64,000 nt of DNA from Cyclotella cryptica (Eukaryota > Bacillariophyta > Thalassiosirophyceae > Thalassiosirales > Thalassiosiraceae), in assembly GCA_013187285.1 (NCBI GenBank), contig JABMIG010000301.1, positions 100,020 to 164,019 on the forward strand, given 5' to 3'. Both the position numbers and the translations under genes were made by a program. Every line of letters begins with the position of its first letter. Positions within the stretch are counted from its first letter, which is position 1. Positions 24,652-35,814 of the stretch are shown here, piece after piece. The notes under the pieces were generated by a model. It ran no database searches. It had not been told where the DNA came from and was given only the letters and a program-made list of their open reading frames with translations.

Positions 24652-25499
24652 TTGAATTAGTTTATTGTGATCTTGTGTGAAAAGTTATGACTGGTCAAAG
24701 AAAAATGTGAGAATTGTGATTTTTTTTGTATTTTTATATTGATTCCAGGTGCCCACCCAAACTTCATGAAGCCCATTCTTGAGCATATGGGAACTGTCAC
24801 CGGGGTATTGTCTTGGGGTGGTTACATAGAACAGTTAATGTTTGTAGGAACATGTAATGCAAGTGACATCAAAAGCTACTATGATGCTTTCCTCATGGAT
24901 ATCCAGAACTTTCTGGTTCGCCCTCCATGAGATTCTACCTCTGACAAGAGCAGTTTGCTGTCTGTTAATAACCACACTTCTTTCTAGCATAGCCGTCCCC
25001 AGTTTATATCCAACCAGCGAAACCACCAAGATGCTTGTTTGCCTGTGTCATTGCAACAAATAATGTGTTGTGCACCAAATGTCTGCCCAAATCATTTCTA
25101 AGCATTCCCAAAAACCCATCTAGGGGTATAACTCATGATGAGATTCAAAGAATATCCAAACACTCATTTGAAAACATGATCAAGATAGCATGAAGAATGT
25201 ACTATGATATTGGTTATTTGTTAATTGACATGATTTAGTCTGATTGAGTTACTCAAGGTGTCAGAACTAGACAACTGAAGCTATGGGACATCGATGCTCC
25301 ATGGATGTCGTTTGTCAGGTCCAGTGAAATAGTCAGAGAGAGGTGCAGTGGTAGAGAGAGAGGAGTTGTTGTATTGTGGAAACAAAAAATTGGTCATTGA
25401 CCCAACTCCTTTTTACCTCATTACTTGTTCTTCAGACCCTTTGTATCTGTTCCTCATGCAAGACTGACAGTTTTGGCTTGCGAAGAATTTTCTGTTGTT
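24652..25499. other. No clear gene; possible element sequence
   Basis: A plus-strand frame at 24739-24930 has no recognised motif. The stretch probably belongs to the surrounding element debris. Confidence 0.4.
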
Positions 25500-25917
25500 A
25501 CTCGTCCAGGCAAGGTGTATCATGATCGTGCACGGAATATTAGGCCCTTGGCAGATAGCAGATAGAATCCTGGCAATAGGCAAGACGATTATGAAGAACA
25601 GGGGAAACCTGATGAATCAGAAGACAGTTCTGAAGATATGTCTAAAATGGTGATGTTCATCATAGCTCCTGTGAAGAAAATGCCCCTATTGGAAGTCCCG
25701 ATGGATCCAATGAAGACATGTCAGAAAATGGTGATGTTCATCATAGTAGTGAGTCCTGTGAAGATGATGCCCCTCATGGAAGTCCTGACGGATCCAATGA
25801 TGAGAGCTACAAAGAAGAAGTTGTAGATGAAGATATTGATGGAATTACCAAGCCTATCCATGGCCAAAACAATGCGCCAGGGGATGATTGTATTGCAGAA
25901 AATTGATTTGTAGATTA
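25500..25917 (+). pseudogene. Acidic repeat-containing coding remnant
   Basis: Translation gives an acidic, Ser/Asn-rich stretch in which a unit of about 28 residues is repeated (SENGDVHHSSESCEDDAP and then GSPDGSN, against a first copy in a different frame). The DNA repeat unit is about 84 to 90 bases. The frame changes between the copies. No known domain is seen. A second short duplication (GCCAGGGGATGATT) follows at 25875-25960. Confidence 0.4.
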
Positions 25918-25984
25918 CACGGTAAACAATTTGCCAGGGGATGATTTGATAGCAGAAAATTCTTTGTAGATGTCACTACCATAG

Positions 25985-26540
25985 AAAATGTTTGATGAAT
26001 GTGTTTATAGTGATGACCACTTACATAATTTGTTGTCACTAGGACATTAGAGATGAAAAAGTGATCAGTTGAAACTTGCATTCTACTTTGGAATGTGAAT
26101 ACAAACATACTTCCTACACTACAACTCGATGACATAGGGGCTCACACTGGAAGAGGTTCTAAAGTGATGGTAAATTTTAAGTGTACTCATCACGTACAGT
26201 ATTTGTTGTCACTGGCGTCATGACGTACATTCTCCAAAATGTGCGGAAGATATACATGAGTACCAACATAATAAACTTGGTGACCCCTGTTGGAGTGATA
26301 AGTCGAAGCGTACATTCTACGTTGGAATGTGAATGCAAACGTACTTTCTACACTACAACTTGATGACATAGTCGTTCACACTGGAAGAGGTTCTAAAGTG
26401 ATGGTACATTCTAAGTATAGTCGTCAGGTACAGTATTTGTTGTCACTGACGTTGTGATGTACATTCTCCAACATTTGCAGAAGAAATACAAGAGTATCAA
26501 TGTATAACCATGGTGACCCCTGTTGGAGTGATATCTGTCA
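25985..26540. repeat. Tandem repeat of about 235 bases, two to three copies
   Basis: ACACTGGAAGAGGTTCTAAA occurs near 26142 and again near 26375, and the following sequence (TACAGTATTTGTTGTCACTG, ACATTCTCCAA, GTGACCCCTGTTGGAGTGAT) is repeated in the same order. A more diverged copy begins near 25985. Confidence 0.85.
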
Positions 26541-26599
26541 GCCCCATCAGTGGGGTCATTAGGACTACAGAGAGCCATTATTGCAGCACTACAGAGAGC

Positions 26600-26832
26600 C
26601 GTTTGCATCATGTAGTCATTGGTGCGGTACTGTAAAGATCCGTTAGCATCAGTAAAGCCACCTCATGACAAAAAACGGTCATAGATACCTTGGAGGTTTC
26701 TTGTTACAATTGTAGTCAAAGGTCAACACGTATAATATGAATTTTTTTGGCTATGAATAGCGGCCCCCTTTTGTTAGATGGATAACAAACTCAGGTGGTG
26801 ACGTTTATGTATTTGTTATAATGCAATGTAGG
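26600..26832 (-). mobile_element. Leader region of a truncated gypsy element
   Basis: This stretch, next to the LTR at 26833, is about 80 percent alike by eye to 33465-33643, the leader between the LTR and the gag-like part of the fuller fossil. It shows that the LTR at 26833 was the 5' LTR of a separate minus-strand element of which little else remains. Confidence 0.75.
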
Positions 26833-27232
26833 TGACTTGAGCCGGTCGTCGCAAAAAAATATTAAGCGGAAAAATTACAGGTAGTTTCGACAGGTGTTGA
26901 AGAATTGATTTTATGAGCTATTTTTACTGTGATTGTGAGGATGGAAGGGCAGTGGAACTGCAATTCCAATCCTCATGATGCAAGCAAACATTGTGTAGAT
27001 CACAAAATTGGTATGATTATACCCTTCTCAAGGGTGTTCCCTTTTTGGGGGCTGTAGACTTCTGTGTTGGGGAGTCCATGCTGTTGGGAGTAGGGCAGTG
27101 GACTCCTGCATTGGGGAGTCCATGCCTTTTAGATCAGGGGCAGTGGACTCTCTTCCTGGGGAGTCCTGAGAATGATACTTTTAATTTTAGTATGTAGGGG
27201 TACTAAAAAAGGCAGATTCTTGGCATATGTCA
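26833..27232 (-). mobile_element. LTR of the same Ty3/gypsy family
   Basis: A 400-base copy of the LTR seen complete at 7432-7854. Read on the minus strand it begins TGACATATGCCAAGAATC and ends near GGCTCAAGTCA. No matching target duplication is visible because the leader follows on one side. Confidence 0.88.
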
Positions 27233-28227
27233 GTAAGTACACTACAACTGTTTGCCAGCAACGTGTCTCTTTGGTTTACTTAACTTTTATACTCATAATC
27301 AGATAAAGCCATCCGGGCACATATGTTGCTAAGGAGACAGCCACAAAATAGGGGTTCTTTTATAAGAGGTGCAACGAGTCTTTTCTCCAAACAGATTTGC
27401 CATAGCAATTATGAGAACGGCAATGAAATGAGAGGATGCATCAATGTGGTATCACTTTCACAACACTACTCCATGATGACTCCCTGGTTAACTCGCATTG
27501 CATTGCATAAGCTCAGGGAGTCAGGCGGTCGAAGTCATCACTCAGATAGACATGGTTGCTACTTGTCTATTTGTGTCGTGGAAATTTCCCTTTTCACCTC
27601 CAACTTGGTCGAAGCCGTGGTGATGACTTATTGAAACAGTGGTAGAATAGGGTACAGTCATCTGTGGAACTATCAAAACTGGGGGGAGTTTTCTTTTTTG
27701 TTGCCACCTCCCTATCACCCTTGAGTTTCAAAATATTACCAAGAAACAAGCCAAGAAACAAGCCATGAAAATTTTCGAAGCAAAGAGCAAAGCTGTCATG
27801 AGTTTTCATTGACTTACGAACAAAGAAAATGTAAGTCTGTGTGTACTGCTTGCTTGCAATATTCACTGGTAAATATTTAACTCTGTCCCGCCAATGCCCA
27901 CACCTTCATACATGTCAAACTAACAAACAATATGCTGCTTATGATTATGGTGAGCTATAGTATGTTTAGAATGGTGTCATAGAGAGCCACTGTTGTACAT
28001 GTCACTTAATTCTATTCCAAGTTATGTGTTAAATCACGAACCAGTTCCATACAGATAATAGCCCATGATGAGATAATAGTCTATACCCAAGTTATGACAT
28101 GAAATGCATGCGCTAATACAAAACAAATTATGACCCTGTTGCTGTTGCATTGAACATGGCCAACAATAATTCAGAAGTGCCTGGCTTTACTGATGATGAA
28201 AAGAAGTTTAGTCCAGAAAAATAATCT
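27233..28227. other. No gene seen
   Basis: Frames at 27323-27634 (plus) and 27594-27866 (minus) have no recognisable domain. The stretch separates the truncated LTR copy from the repeat at 28228. Confidence 0.45.
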
Positions 28228-28520
28228 AGCCACTAGTGCAGCATTGTATCTGACAGCATTAGACTGAATAATATCAGTCATTAAACAGTAATTAGCATGG
28301 ATAATGAACAGTAATATTGGATCATTGTGACAATTACTGTACCAGATTTATTGTATCCCATTATGTTGTTGATTAACAAACAGCAAATAGTTAAATTTGG
28401 TGGTAAACTACTGTCAAAAAACTGTAGCAGTGTGATTAGGACATTGAATATATGACAGTAATTTATGGAGTAAAGTGATAAAATACTCCTTAATTGGCCA
28501 TAGTTGTAATTTGTAGCTGA
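28228..28520. repeat. Dispersed repeat R, copy 1
   Basis: About 290 bases beginning AGCCACTAGTGCAGCAT are clearly related to 33995-34282 in the same orientation. The two copies lie on opposite sides of the minus-strand gypsy fossil, but the copy at 33995 abuts the LTR directly while this copy is several hundred bases from the internal region. It contains a hairpin-like CAGTAATATTGG..AATTACTG. Confidence 0.8.
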
Positions 28521-28960
28521 CCTAAGCTGGAAGTAGTTGAAAAGTAGTTGTAGATAAAGAAGTAGAAAAGGGTGTGTTCCTGGTGATTGGAAGTTATTTT
28601 TTTCAGCTATTTAATTGGGTGAAAATGAGGACTGTAAACTAACAGTCCTCATGCCTTTAACATGAAATTTTCATGGTAAATTGATTTGTGTCACAATTGA
28701 CTATTTGTGAAGTTTTAACTGTGAAAACTTATCTGTAACATCAAGTGTCTTTATGGGGGAAGACTTGTTGTGATGTGAAGTACTTTCTTGGGAAGTACTT
28801 CTTGTGATGTGAAGTGTTTTTCTGTGAAAAACAATTCATGTCTTCTTGAGACAACACTTTTTGTGAAGTGTAGTGTTTATACGTCCTTTGTTGTGAAAGT
28901 TTATTGATTTGGGCTAATTAGGTCCTGGTTTTGGGTCTAAAAGCATTGGGAGCTACCTTG
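28521..28960. other. Sequence between repeat R and the gypsy 3' end
   Basis: Contains runs of related motifs such as TTGTGATGTGAAGTACTT and TTGTGATGTGAAGTGTTTTT. No gene seen. The 3' LTR of the neighbouring fossil was expected near here but is not recognisable. Confidence 0.5.
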
Positions 28961-31900
28961 GCTCATATAACTCGCCCCCACAAATGGAGCAATAAGGTGT
29001 CAATGCACAAAAATTATAAAACCTCCTGAGGGAAAAAAATAACCTCTGGTAGGAAAAAAGAGGGTGTGCATGTGATGAAGCATAAGTGTTACGTGGAGAG
29101 AGGGGATATTGTACAGAGGTTATTTTATTCAAAATAGGGTGTAACTCTCCTGATGTTCAATCTCTCAGATTTAGTTCCGCGTTGAACCCTTATGGTGCCA
29201 TTCGTATGAACTGAAGTGATGGTCCAAGGATCACTTAAATACCGGCTTTCTGTTTTGAGGAGGATGCCGTCTTTTCACAGCAGTACTTTGTCACCAGGCT
29301 GGTAGTCCCAGTCTATGCAGGAGGCATTTTCCCATCTTGTGTTCTTATCTGTTTGCTTTTGTCTGTATTCCCCTATTTTTGACTAGTCCGCAATGTAGGG
29401 GACGTCAAACAACATGTCCCTTCCAAAGATGCTCTTGGTGAGGTTTTTAGTACTGTGTGATAGGTAGAGCAAACTGCCTATGCAGCATTTGTGAGAAAGT
29501 CAGCAATGTCACTCTTGCTGATGGTATCGGCCATATCTAAGTCAGCTGTGCGGAGCATCGCCATGATTGTTTGATGCACCCGCTTGAGTGTTGTCTTTAC
29601 TTGTGGGTTTCTGACACTGGCCGCTTTATGCTTCAGACCATATGAATCACAGAGGGTCTTGAAGTGAAGTATAAATCCACTTCTGTTGTTGTAGATAATG
29701 TATTGACTACGTGGGTAACGGCTAGACCAGGTCCAATTTATTTTATTACCCACTGTTGCTGATGTCTTGTCAAAGTAGGGTTGTTTGGTTTGGACACGTG
29801 TGTCTTTGCTCCTTTGCCCCTTTGTACCCATGGGAATATCAAGCTCCTGGAGCTGTGATACCGGCAACTCTACAATTTCAAACCAGCTTGTTGTGGGATC
29901 GATCATTGTGACGCACATGAAGTCAATTTGTGTCTTGCCCTTGCCCTTGAGGGTGTATGATCCTATGAGGTCCACACGTAATGCCTCTCATGGGTTGGTG
30001 ATTGCAAGTTTTGTTGGCAGTTTCCCGTATTTTAATTGTCTGTGCTTGTTCACCTGGCAACTGTGACACTTTTTGACATGTGACTTTCCAATACATCGAA
30101 AGACAAAGAGTTTCTTTGAGACGTGTGGTCCCGGGGTGCTGTAGGTAGTGGTGGAACCAGGCTACCGCGACGGTGTTGGAGGCTTTTGGAATAACCATTT
30201 TGCCGTCCTTACAGAGTACTTTAATGTTCTCGTTGAGTAGCCTTTGTTTAAGAGGCTTGCGTCTGCTTGTTGTGCCTCCACTATCTCTTTGATTGTGAGT
30301 GGATAGATGGAGTCCTCTTTGTTTTGATTTGCAAACACCTGGTTCATGGATTCCTGGGTGGTTGCTAGGGATGATTTTGGTTGTGCTGTGTTATGATAAC
30401 ACCAGCATTAGGCTTAAAGTCATCCAGGTTGACCTGTCATTTGCAACGGGTCCATAGTCCAGTCGTGAGATGGCATCCGCAACTGTATTGAGGATGCCCT
30501 TGATGTACACGATGGTGGGGCCATATTCTTCTGAGAGTAATCTCCAGCAGTACACTCGATCAGAGGTTAGACCTGGAGCACCCTGTACTAGATTTGAGTG
30601 GTCAGTGTAGACCGTAATTTGTTGTCCCCAAAGCATGCCTTTGAACTCTTTCAGTGTTTCTACTTTATGGTCAGTAGCTCTTGTTCGGTCACGCTATATT
30701 TTTGCTGCGCCTGACTCAGTTTTCTACTGAAGAATGCCAGCGGCCTGTTAAATTTGGAGCTATCTGTGTAGATCTCAAATCCCTGCGAATACTCAGGGTA
30801 GGCCAAGGTAACATAAAGAGCAATTGTTGCCTTTACAGTGTCAAATGCTTGCTGGTGGATGTTGTCCCAATGCCATGGCTTTTTCTTAGTTTTGTTGCCC
30901 TTGAGACTTTGTGTGTCCACGCTCACCAACTAAGTTGGTTAATGGTGCAAGTATTTCACTTTGTCTTGCCCAAGGAGTCGTTTAACATTTTGTGGCGGTG
31001 TTAGTGCGAGGATTGCATGTACCTTCTTTGGTTGTGGCTTTACACCGTCTCTGGATAACACATATCCTAGGTATTCTGTCTCCACAGCTCAGAAAGATTA
31101 CTTGCTTGCAATCACTGTCAAGCCTGTGTCTCGCAACCTGATGAAAACCCGCCTTTGTTTACTAAGGCGGTCTTCCAGGCTACCCTTGCTGATTCCTAAT
31201 AAGTCATCAAGGTACGTTCGGACGAACTCAAGGGTTGCCATTAGCTCAGATATCTTAGCTTGGAAGATGTTGGGAGAACATCCAACACCCATTAGTAGCC
31301 GTAGGTAAGAGTACTTACCCCACGGAAAGATAATGGTGCATATTTTGGACGCACCTGCATCCAATCTAATGGTGTAATAGCTTGAGATCAAGGGCTGTGG
31401 CATATGTAAAGCCTTCTAGCTCTTGTAGAACAGTGAACAGTGCTAGTTTTGGGAATAGGAAACAGTTTTCTCACTACACGTTTATTTACTTCCCTAAAAG
31501 TGCTGACAACCCATACTGTGTTGTCTTTCTTTGGTAAACTGAAGGTTGGCGAAGCCCATTCAGAATCGTCTTGCCATTTGAGTACCCCTACATCACATAT
31601 CCTCTGTACCTCCCTCTTGGTGGTTTCTACATGCTTCTTGGGTATGGGAAAAGGCCTGCCATGGTATGGCTGTGCTCCTTCCTTTAACTGGAGGGAGACC
31701 GGCTTACAATCCCAGTCACCTAGTTTCCCGTTAAATAGCTCCTCAAATTCTTGTAGGAGCTCCAGTAACTTTGTTTGTTCTGGGTCACTTAAGTGTGTGC
31801 AGTTGTCCTTGACAATTGCCCTGAGATCCACTTTTTCATATTTAGCGTCTAGTATGTGTATGAGGTGTTTGTTGCCTCGAGCGTACTTTGGGGTTTTTGG

Positions 31901-33993
31901 ACGTGTCTTGGTAGATGCTATTATTCATAGTCCAAGCCCGTTCAACTGTCGCTCTTGTTTTTAGTTTATTAATGTCTCTCGTTGGCAGTGAGATGTCATC
32001 TATTGTGATTTCTTTTGTCCAATAGTCTAGGACAATTCCTAACTCTTTCAAGGTATTACTACCAAGAATGAGGTCAAACCCTGGTTTGGTCATACTATCC
32101 TCTTCGTATTCCACAACATCCGGTTGTAGAAAGTACTCCTTGCTGTTGGAGTACTCAAAGAATTTAACTCTGATCTTCCCCCGTCAAGTTGTCTGGAAGC
32201 TCCCATTTGACGAATGCCAAGACTTTGGCACCTGCCTAGTCAGGTAGAGAAAGGGTTTGTCTTTTCCTTTTGGTAGGAAAATAAGGTCTCCATCAGACCC
32301 AGAGTCCAGTAGAACTTTGATTTTGTTACTGGGGCGACTCCTCGGAGGTTGTTTGTATGCTCTGGGGGTTTGACTTTCAGTTGCTGGTTCCATTATGCTA
32401 TTAGTGCCGTAACACCAAGGCGGTCCTTGGTGTGGGATGCAACCACTTGTTTTGGTTGTTTGAGACTATGGTTTGCACTGGGGGGTCTTAATACTGTCCT
32501 GGGTGGCTTTTGTTTTATTACTGACATTGTTTTTGTCGTAAGACTTTTTTGAAATGTTTGAGGTCATAGTTTCTAAATTGTCTCAAATTTTTAATTCAGA
32601 CTTTTTTGTTTTGGAACAGATCTTTTTGACATCCTCTCTTGGGTGACAGTCAATTTAATTTTTTCCTTTTCTTAGTTTGGATAGCTTTAGTTGGACTGGA
32701 AGAGGTGCAACTGTCAACTGCAGTATTTGCTTTACGTTTCTTACGTACATTTAATTCCCCAGTGCTATCCGACCCACGCCTTCAAGAACTTTTGTCAGGC
32801 GCTATCGCTTTCCAAGTCATTGGCGCAGCGTTTCTTGCGTTTGCCAGACTTCTTGTGGAGCGCTTTCTTCAACTCCGCCCAAACTATCTGGGCAAAGCGC
32901 ACCCTCTGGTTTCCTTTCTTTGGAATGGGGCTTACCTGTGCCCCCATTCTTCTTGATTGGAGTACCGTCTTGTTATAACAGCGGCAGTCATGCGTGTTGT
33001 GACTTTTGTGTGGCCCCCCATGCTTCTTGCATAGTACACAGTGCTAATCAGTCCAGCCCACCTTCTTGGGTTTCTTGGGGATGCGAGAGTCCATTGACTC
33101 CATCTTGCGCTTCTGATCAGCCCCCTTTGCTTTGGTCATGCTGGAAGGCTTTGCATTGAGTTACGCATTATTCTCGATATTCTCTAGGACCATGAGAAGG
33201 GCCCTAGTGCTGACCAGAGTGGTATTCTCAGTCAAGTTGTATTGGGTCTGCCACTTGGCCGCACACATGCTCAATAAGTGAGTTGCGAGGTTGGGGTCAT
33301 CCAAGGGCAATACTTTCTTAGTAGCCTGATTTGCCTTTGGGCTGTAATACAGGCAGGGCAATGTCTCGAGGTAGCTATCGAGCTGTTCCACTCGACAAAA
33401 ACTGCAAGACCCTGTTGGGCTTCTGTAAAGTCGGTTAGTTATGCAGTACTTGAAGGCCTCACCTCATGACAAAAAGGCAAAAGGTACCTTTGAAACGAGT
33501 CTTTCTTGTTACAATTGTAGTCAAAGGTCAACAGGTATAATTTTTATGTTTTTCTTTTGGCTATGAATAGCGAGCCCCTTTTGTTAGGTGGATAACAATC
33601 TTAGGTGGTGAAGTTTATGTATTTTTTATAATGCAATGTATTTTGCTGAGCTGGTCATTGCAAAATAATATTAAGCGGAAAAATTACAGGTAGTTTTGAC
33701 AGGTGTTGAAGAATTGATTTTATGAGCATATTTTTACTATGATTGTGAGGACAGAAGGACAGTGGAACTGCAATTCCAATCCTCATGATGCAACCAAACA
33801 TTGTGTAGATCCTACACAAAATTGATATGATTTTGCCCTTCTTAAGGGCGGTCCCTTGTTTGGGGCTGTGGACTTGTGTATTGGGGAGTCCATGCTGTTG
33901 GGAGTAGGGCAGTGAACTCCTGTGTTGGGGAGTCCATGCCTTTAGATCAGGGGCAGTGGACTCTCTTCCTGGGAGTCCTGAGAATGATCTTTC
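28961..33993 (-). mobile_element. Ty3/gypsy (Metaviridae) fossil, minus strand
   Basis: Order on the minus strand is 5' LTR (33644-33993, incomplete), leader, gag-like part with a cysteine/histidine knuckle-like stretch (about 32960-33470), aspartic protease (about 31842-32393, LLDSGSD), reverse transcriptase (about 30930-31831, YLDDLLG), RNase H (about 30391-30930), and integrase with zinc-binding and core parts (about 29160-30198). This protease, RT, RNase H, integrase order defines Ty3/gypsy. The element is broken, with roughly ten interruptions, and has lost a recognisable 3' LTR, so it looks old. No claim is made about activity. Confidence 0.9.
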
Positions 33994-33994
33994 A

Positions 33995-34282
33995 AGCCAC
34001 TAGTGCAGCATTTTTTCAGACAGTATTAGGCTGAAAATGCCAGTTATTAAACAGTCCCGGCATTTAGCATCAATTATGAACCGTAATATTGGATCATTGT
34101 GACAATTACTTGTGACCAGATTCTGTTGTATCTACATTCAATTGTTTGATTAACAAACTATGTAAGTTCTTGGGAAAAACCTTTAGCAGTGTGTTTAGGA
34201 CATTTAATTATGTGACAGTAATTTATGGAGTAAGGTGATAAAATACTTCTTAATCGCCCATAGTTGTATATTTGTAGCTATA
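33995..34282. repeat. Dispersed repeat R, copy 2
   Basis: Same orientation as the copy at 28228-28520. It begins at the point where the neighbouring LTR is cut short, so a recombination or insertion joined the two. Confidence 0.8.
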
Positions 34283-35133
34283 AACTACTGGTTGTCTCAA
34301 AAGAGTAATCGATAACAAGAAAATCTTGAGAGACCTAAGTATCAACTTGATGGGGATGATTTATGCTGGGTGCAACAGGCTGTAACAGGAAAATTTTCAT
34401 TTGCAGCTGGATAGATGGAGTCAACACTTTGCAGACAACAAGGTGGTACCTTCTATATAAGTTTGAAAGTGGGTTGATATTTTGGGTGATCATTAATGAT
34501 GTGTTGGTGATATCCGTTTGAGCATATGATTCATTGATTGTGTTTGTGACTTGTGATATGTCATAACTTGTATCAGAGATTAAGAAAACTAATCTTACTT
34601 TGGAACACCAAGAAGTCATCAAGCTTTTCACCATCATTGTCTGCCTTTTCCATACCAGCAGATGCAGGAGCTCTACATCATGCATTGCACAAAGGAAGGG
34701 TGAACTCAGGCTTGATGGTGCTGACAAAGCTTTTGTAAATGTCAAAAACAATAAAAAAGTATCCGTGCCAACAAAACTTTTCAGGCATTCAACAAAATCT
34801 GTTTCAATCTTGTGTGCTGTGTATGTATGCTTTGTCATCATTGGCAAACTTTGACAGTATAAAGAGGGATTTTGGAATTGTTTATTACTTGCTCTGTTTC
34901 TTTGTTTTCATTGAAATTGTCAAGACTTCACATGTTCCATTTGCATCACAACTCCAAATAGTAATCATCTCTACTTTGTCTTGTCCCAGAAATTTCTAGA
35001 GCATTTGAACTATTGAACACTACTAGCCAGTAGCCTGACACTTCAAACAACAAGATGTGCAGCAATACTTTATGATTTGGGGGGGGGGCATAGCAGGAAC
35101 CGGGATGTCACCACATGCCTGGAATACATAGTA
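34283..35133. other. No supported gene; one open frame of unknown meaning
   Basis: A minus-strand frame at 34335-34847 encodes 170 residues with a Leu/Ser-rich middle but no known motif. The composition resembles the surrounding non-coding sequence, so I do not call it. Confidence 0.45.
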
Positions 35134-35137
35134 GATA

Positions 35138-35814
35138 TGTTGGGTCCGGAATTGGCACTGTCCTAGTTCCAGCACCGGGACACCATTTTTTTCCAGTGCT
35201 GGCACTGGGACATTTTTGTCCCCATATTGGAATTGTGCCACTATGGAGCACCCAGTTCTGGAAGTGTAAAATAGTGAAGTTGTCCTCCCAGAGCTGTGTG
35301 TGTTTTTTTTTGTTGAACTGAACCAGAGCCTTGAAACCCCAAATTGGCACCCGCCCCCATTTTGGCACTGCTGCCAAAATGGGGCCCAGCCAACACATTT
35401 GCAATAATGACCAGTCCTGTGCAATTGAACAAAAACCAAACATTTTGGCTGCTTGGGCAATACTTTCATAAGCTGGCTTGACAGGTATGGTCTGAGCCTT
35501 TGGTGATAGGTCATTTTCTTTTCTATATGACCATTGCAAAGCTTAACAAACATCCATTAGTATCCAATCCCTCTAAGCCAAAATGGAACATTGTTTACTG
35601 CTAGGGCAATATTTGTATAAGCACAGCAATGGTGATTGCTCACACAACACAAATCTGTGATATCAACGTACCTCAGATTGAGAATCCACAATTTGTCCCC
35701 AGGATGATTTGGGCTGCTAGTGCCAATACGGGTATGTAAACCTCCCAGTTCCAGCACTGGACAAAAATGGTGTCCCAGGATGGAACTGGGACTGTGCCTA
35801 TTCTGGGCGCAACA
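35138..35814. mobile_element. TIR element, about 677 bases
   Basis: The left end TGTTGGGTCCGGAATTGGCA and the reverse complement of the right end TGTTGCGCCCAGAATAGGCA are alike, and the similarity continues inward for about 70 bases through GGGACACCATTTTT and CCAGTGCTGG. The interior has further GGCACTGGGAC-type repeats. The 4 bases outside (GATA, TATG) do not match, though TA lies next to both ends. Overlapping minus-strand frames are by-products of the repeats. Confidence 0.8.

Noticed and set aside
28200-28970. 3' LTR of the minus-strand gypsy fossil
   Set aside because: A weak resemblance to the LTR start occurs near 28965 but does not extend into the LTR body, so no 3' LTR is called.
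34335-34847. 170-residue minus-strand frame
   Set aside because: No recognisable domain, no splice or start context, and composition like the neighbouring non-coding DNA.
35023-35553. Minus-strand frames of 176 and 143 residues
   Set aside because: They cross the inverted ends of the TIR element and translate its repeats.
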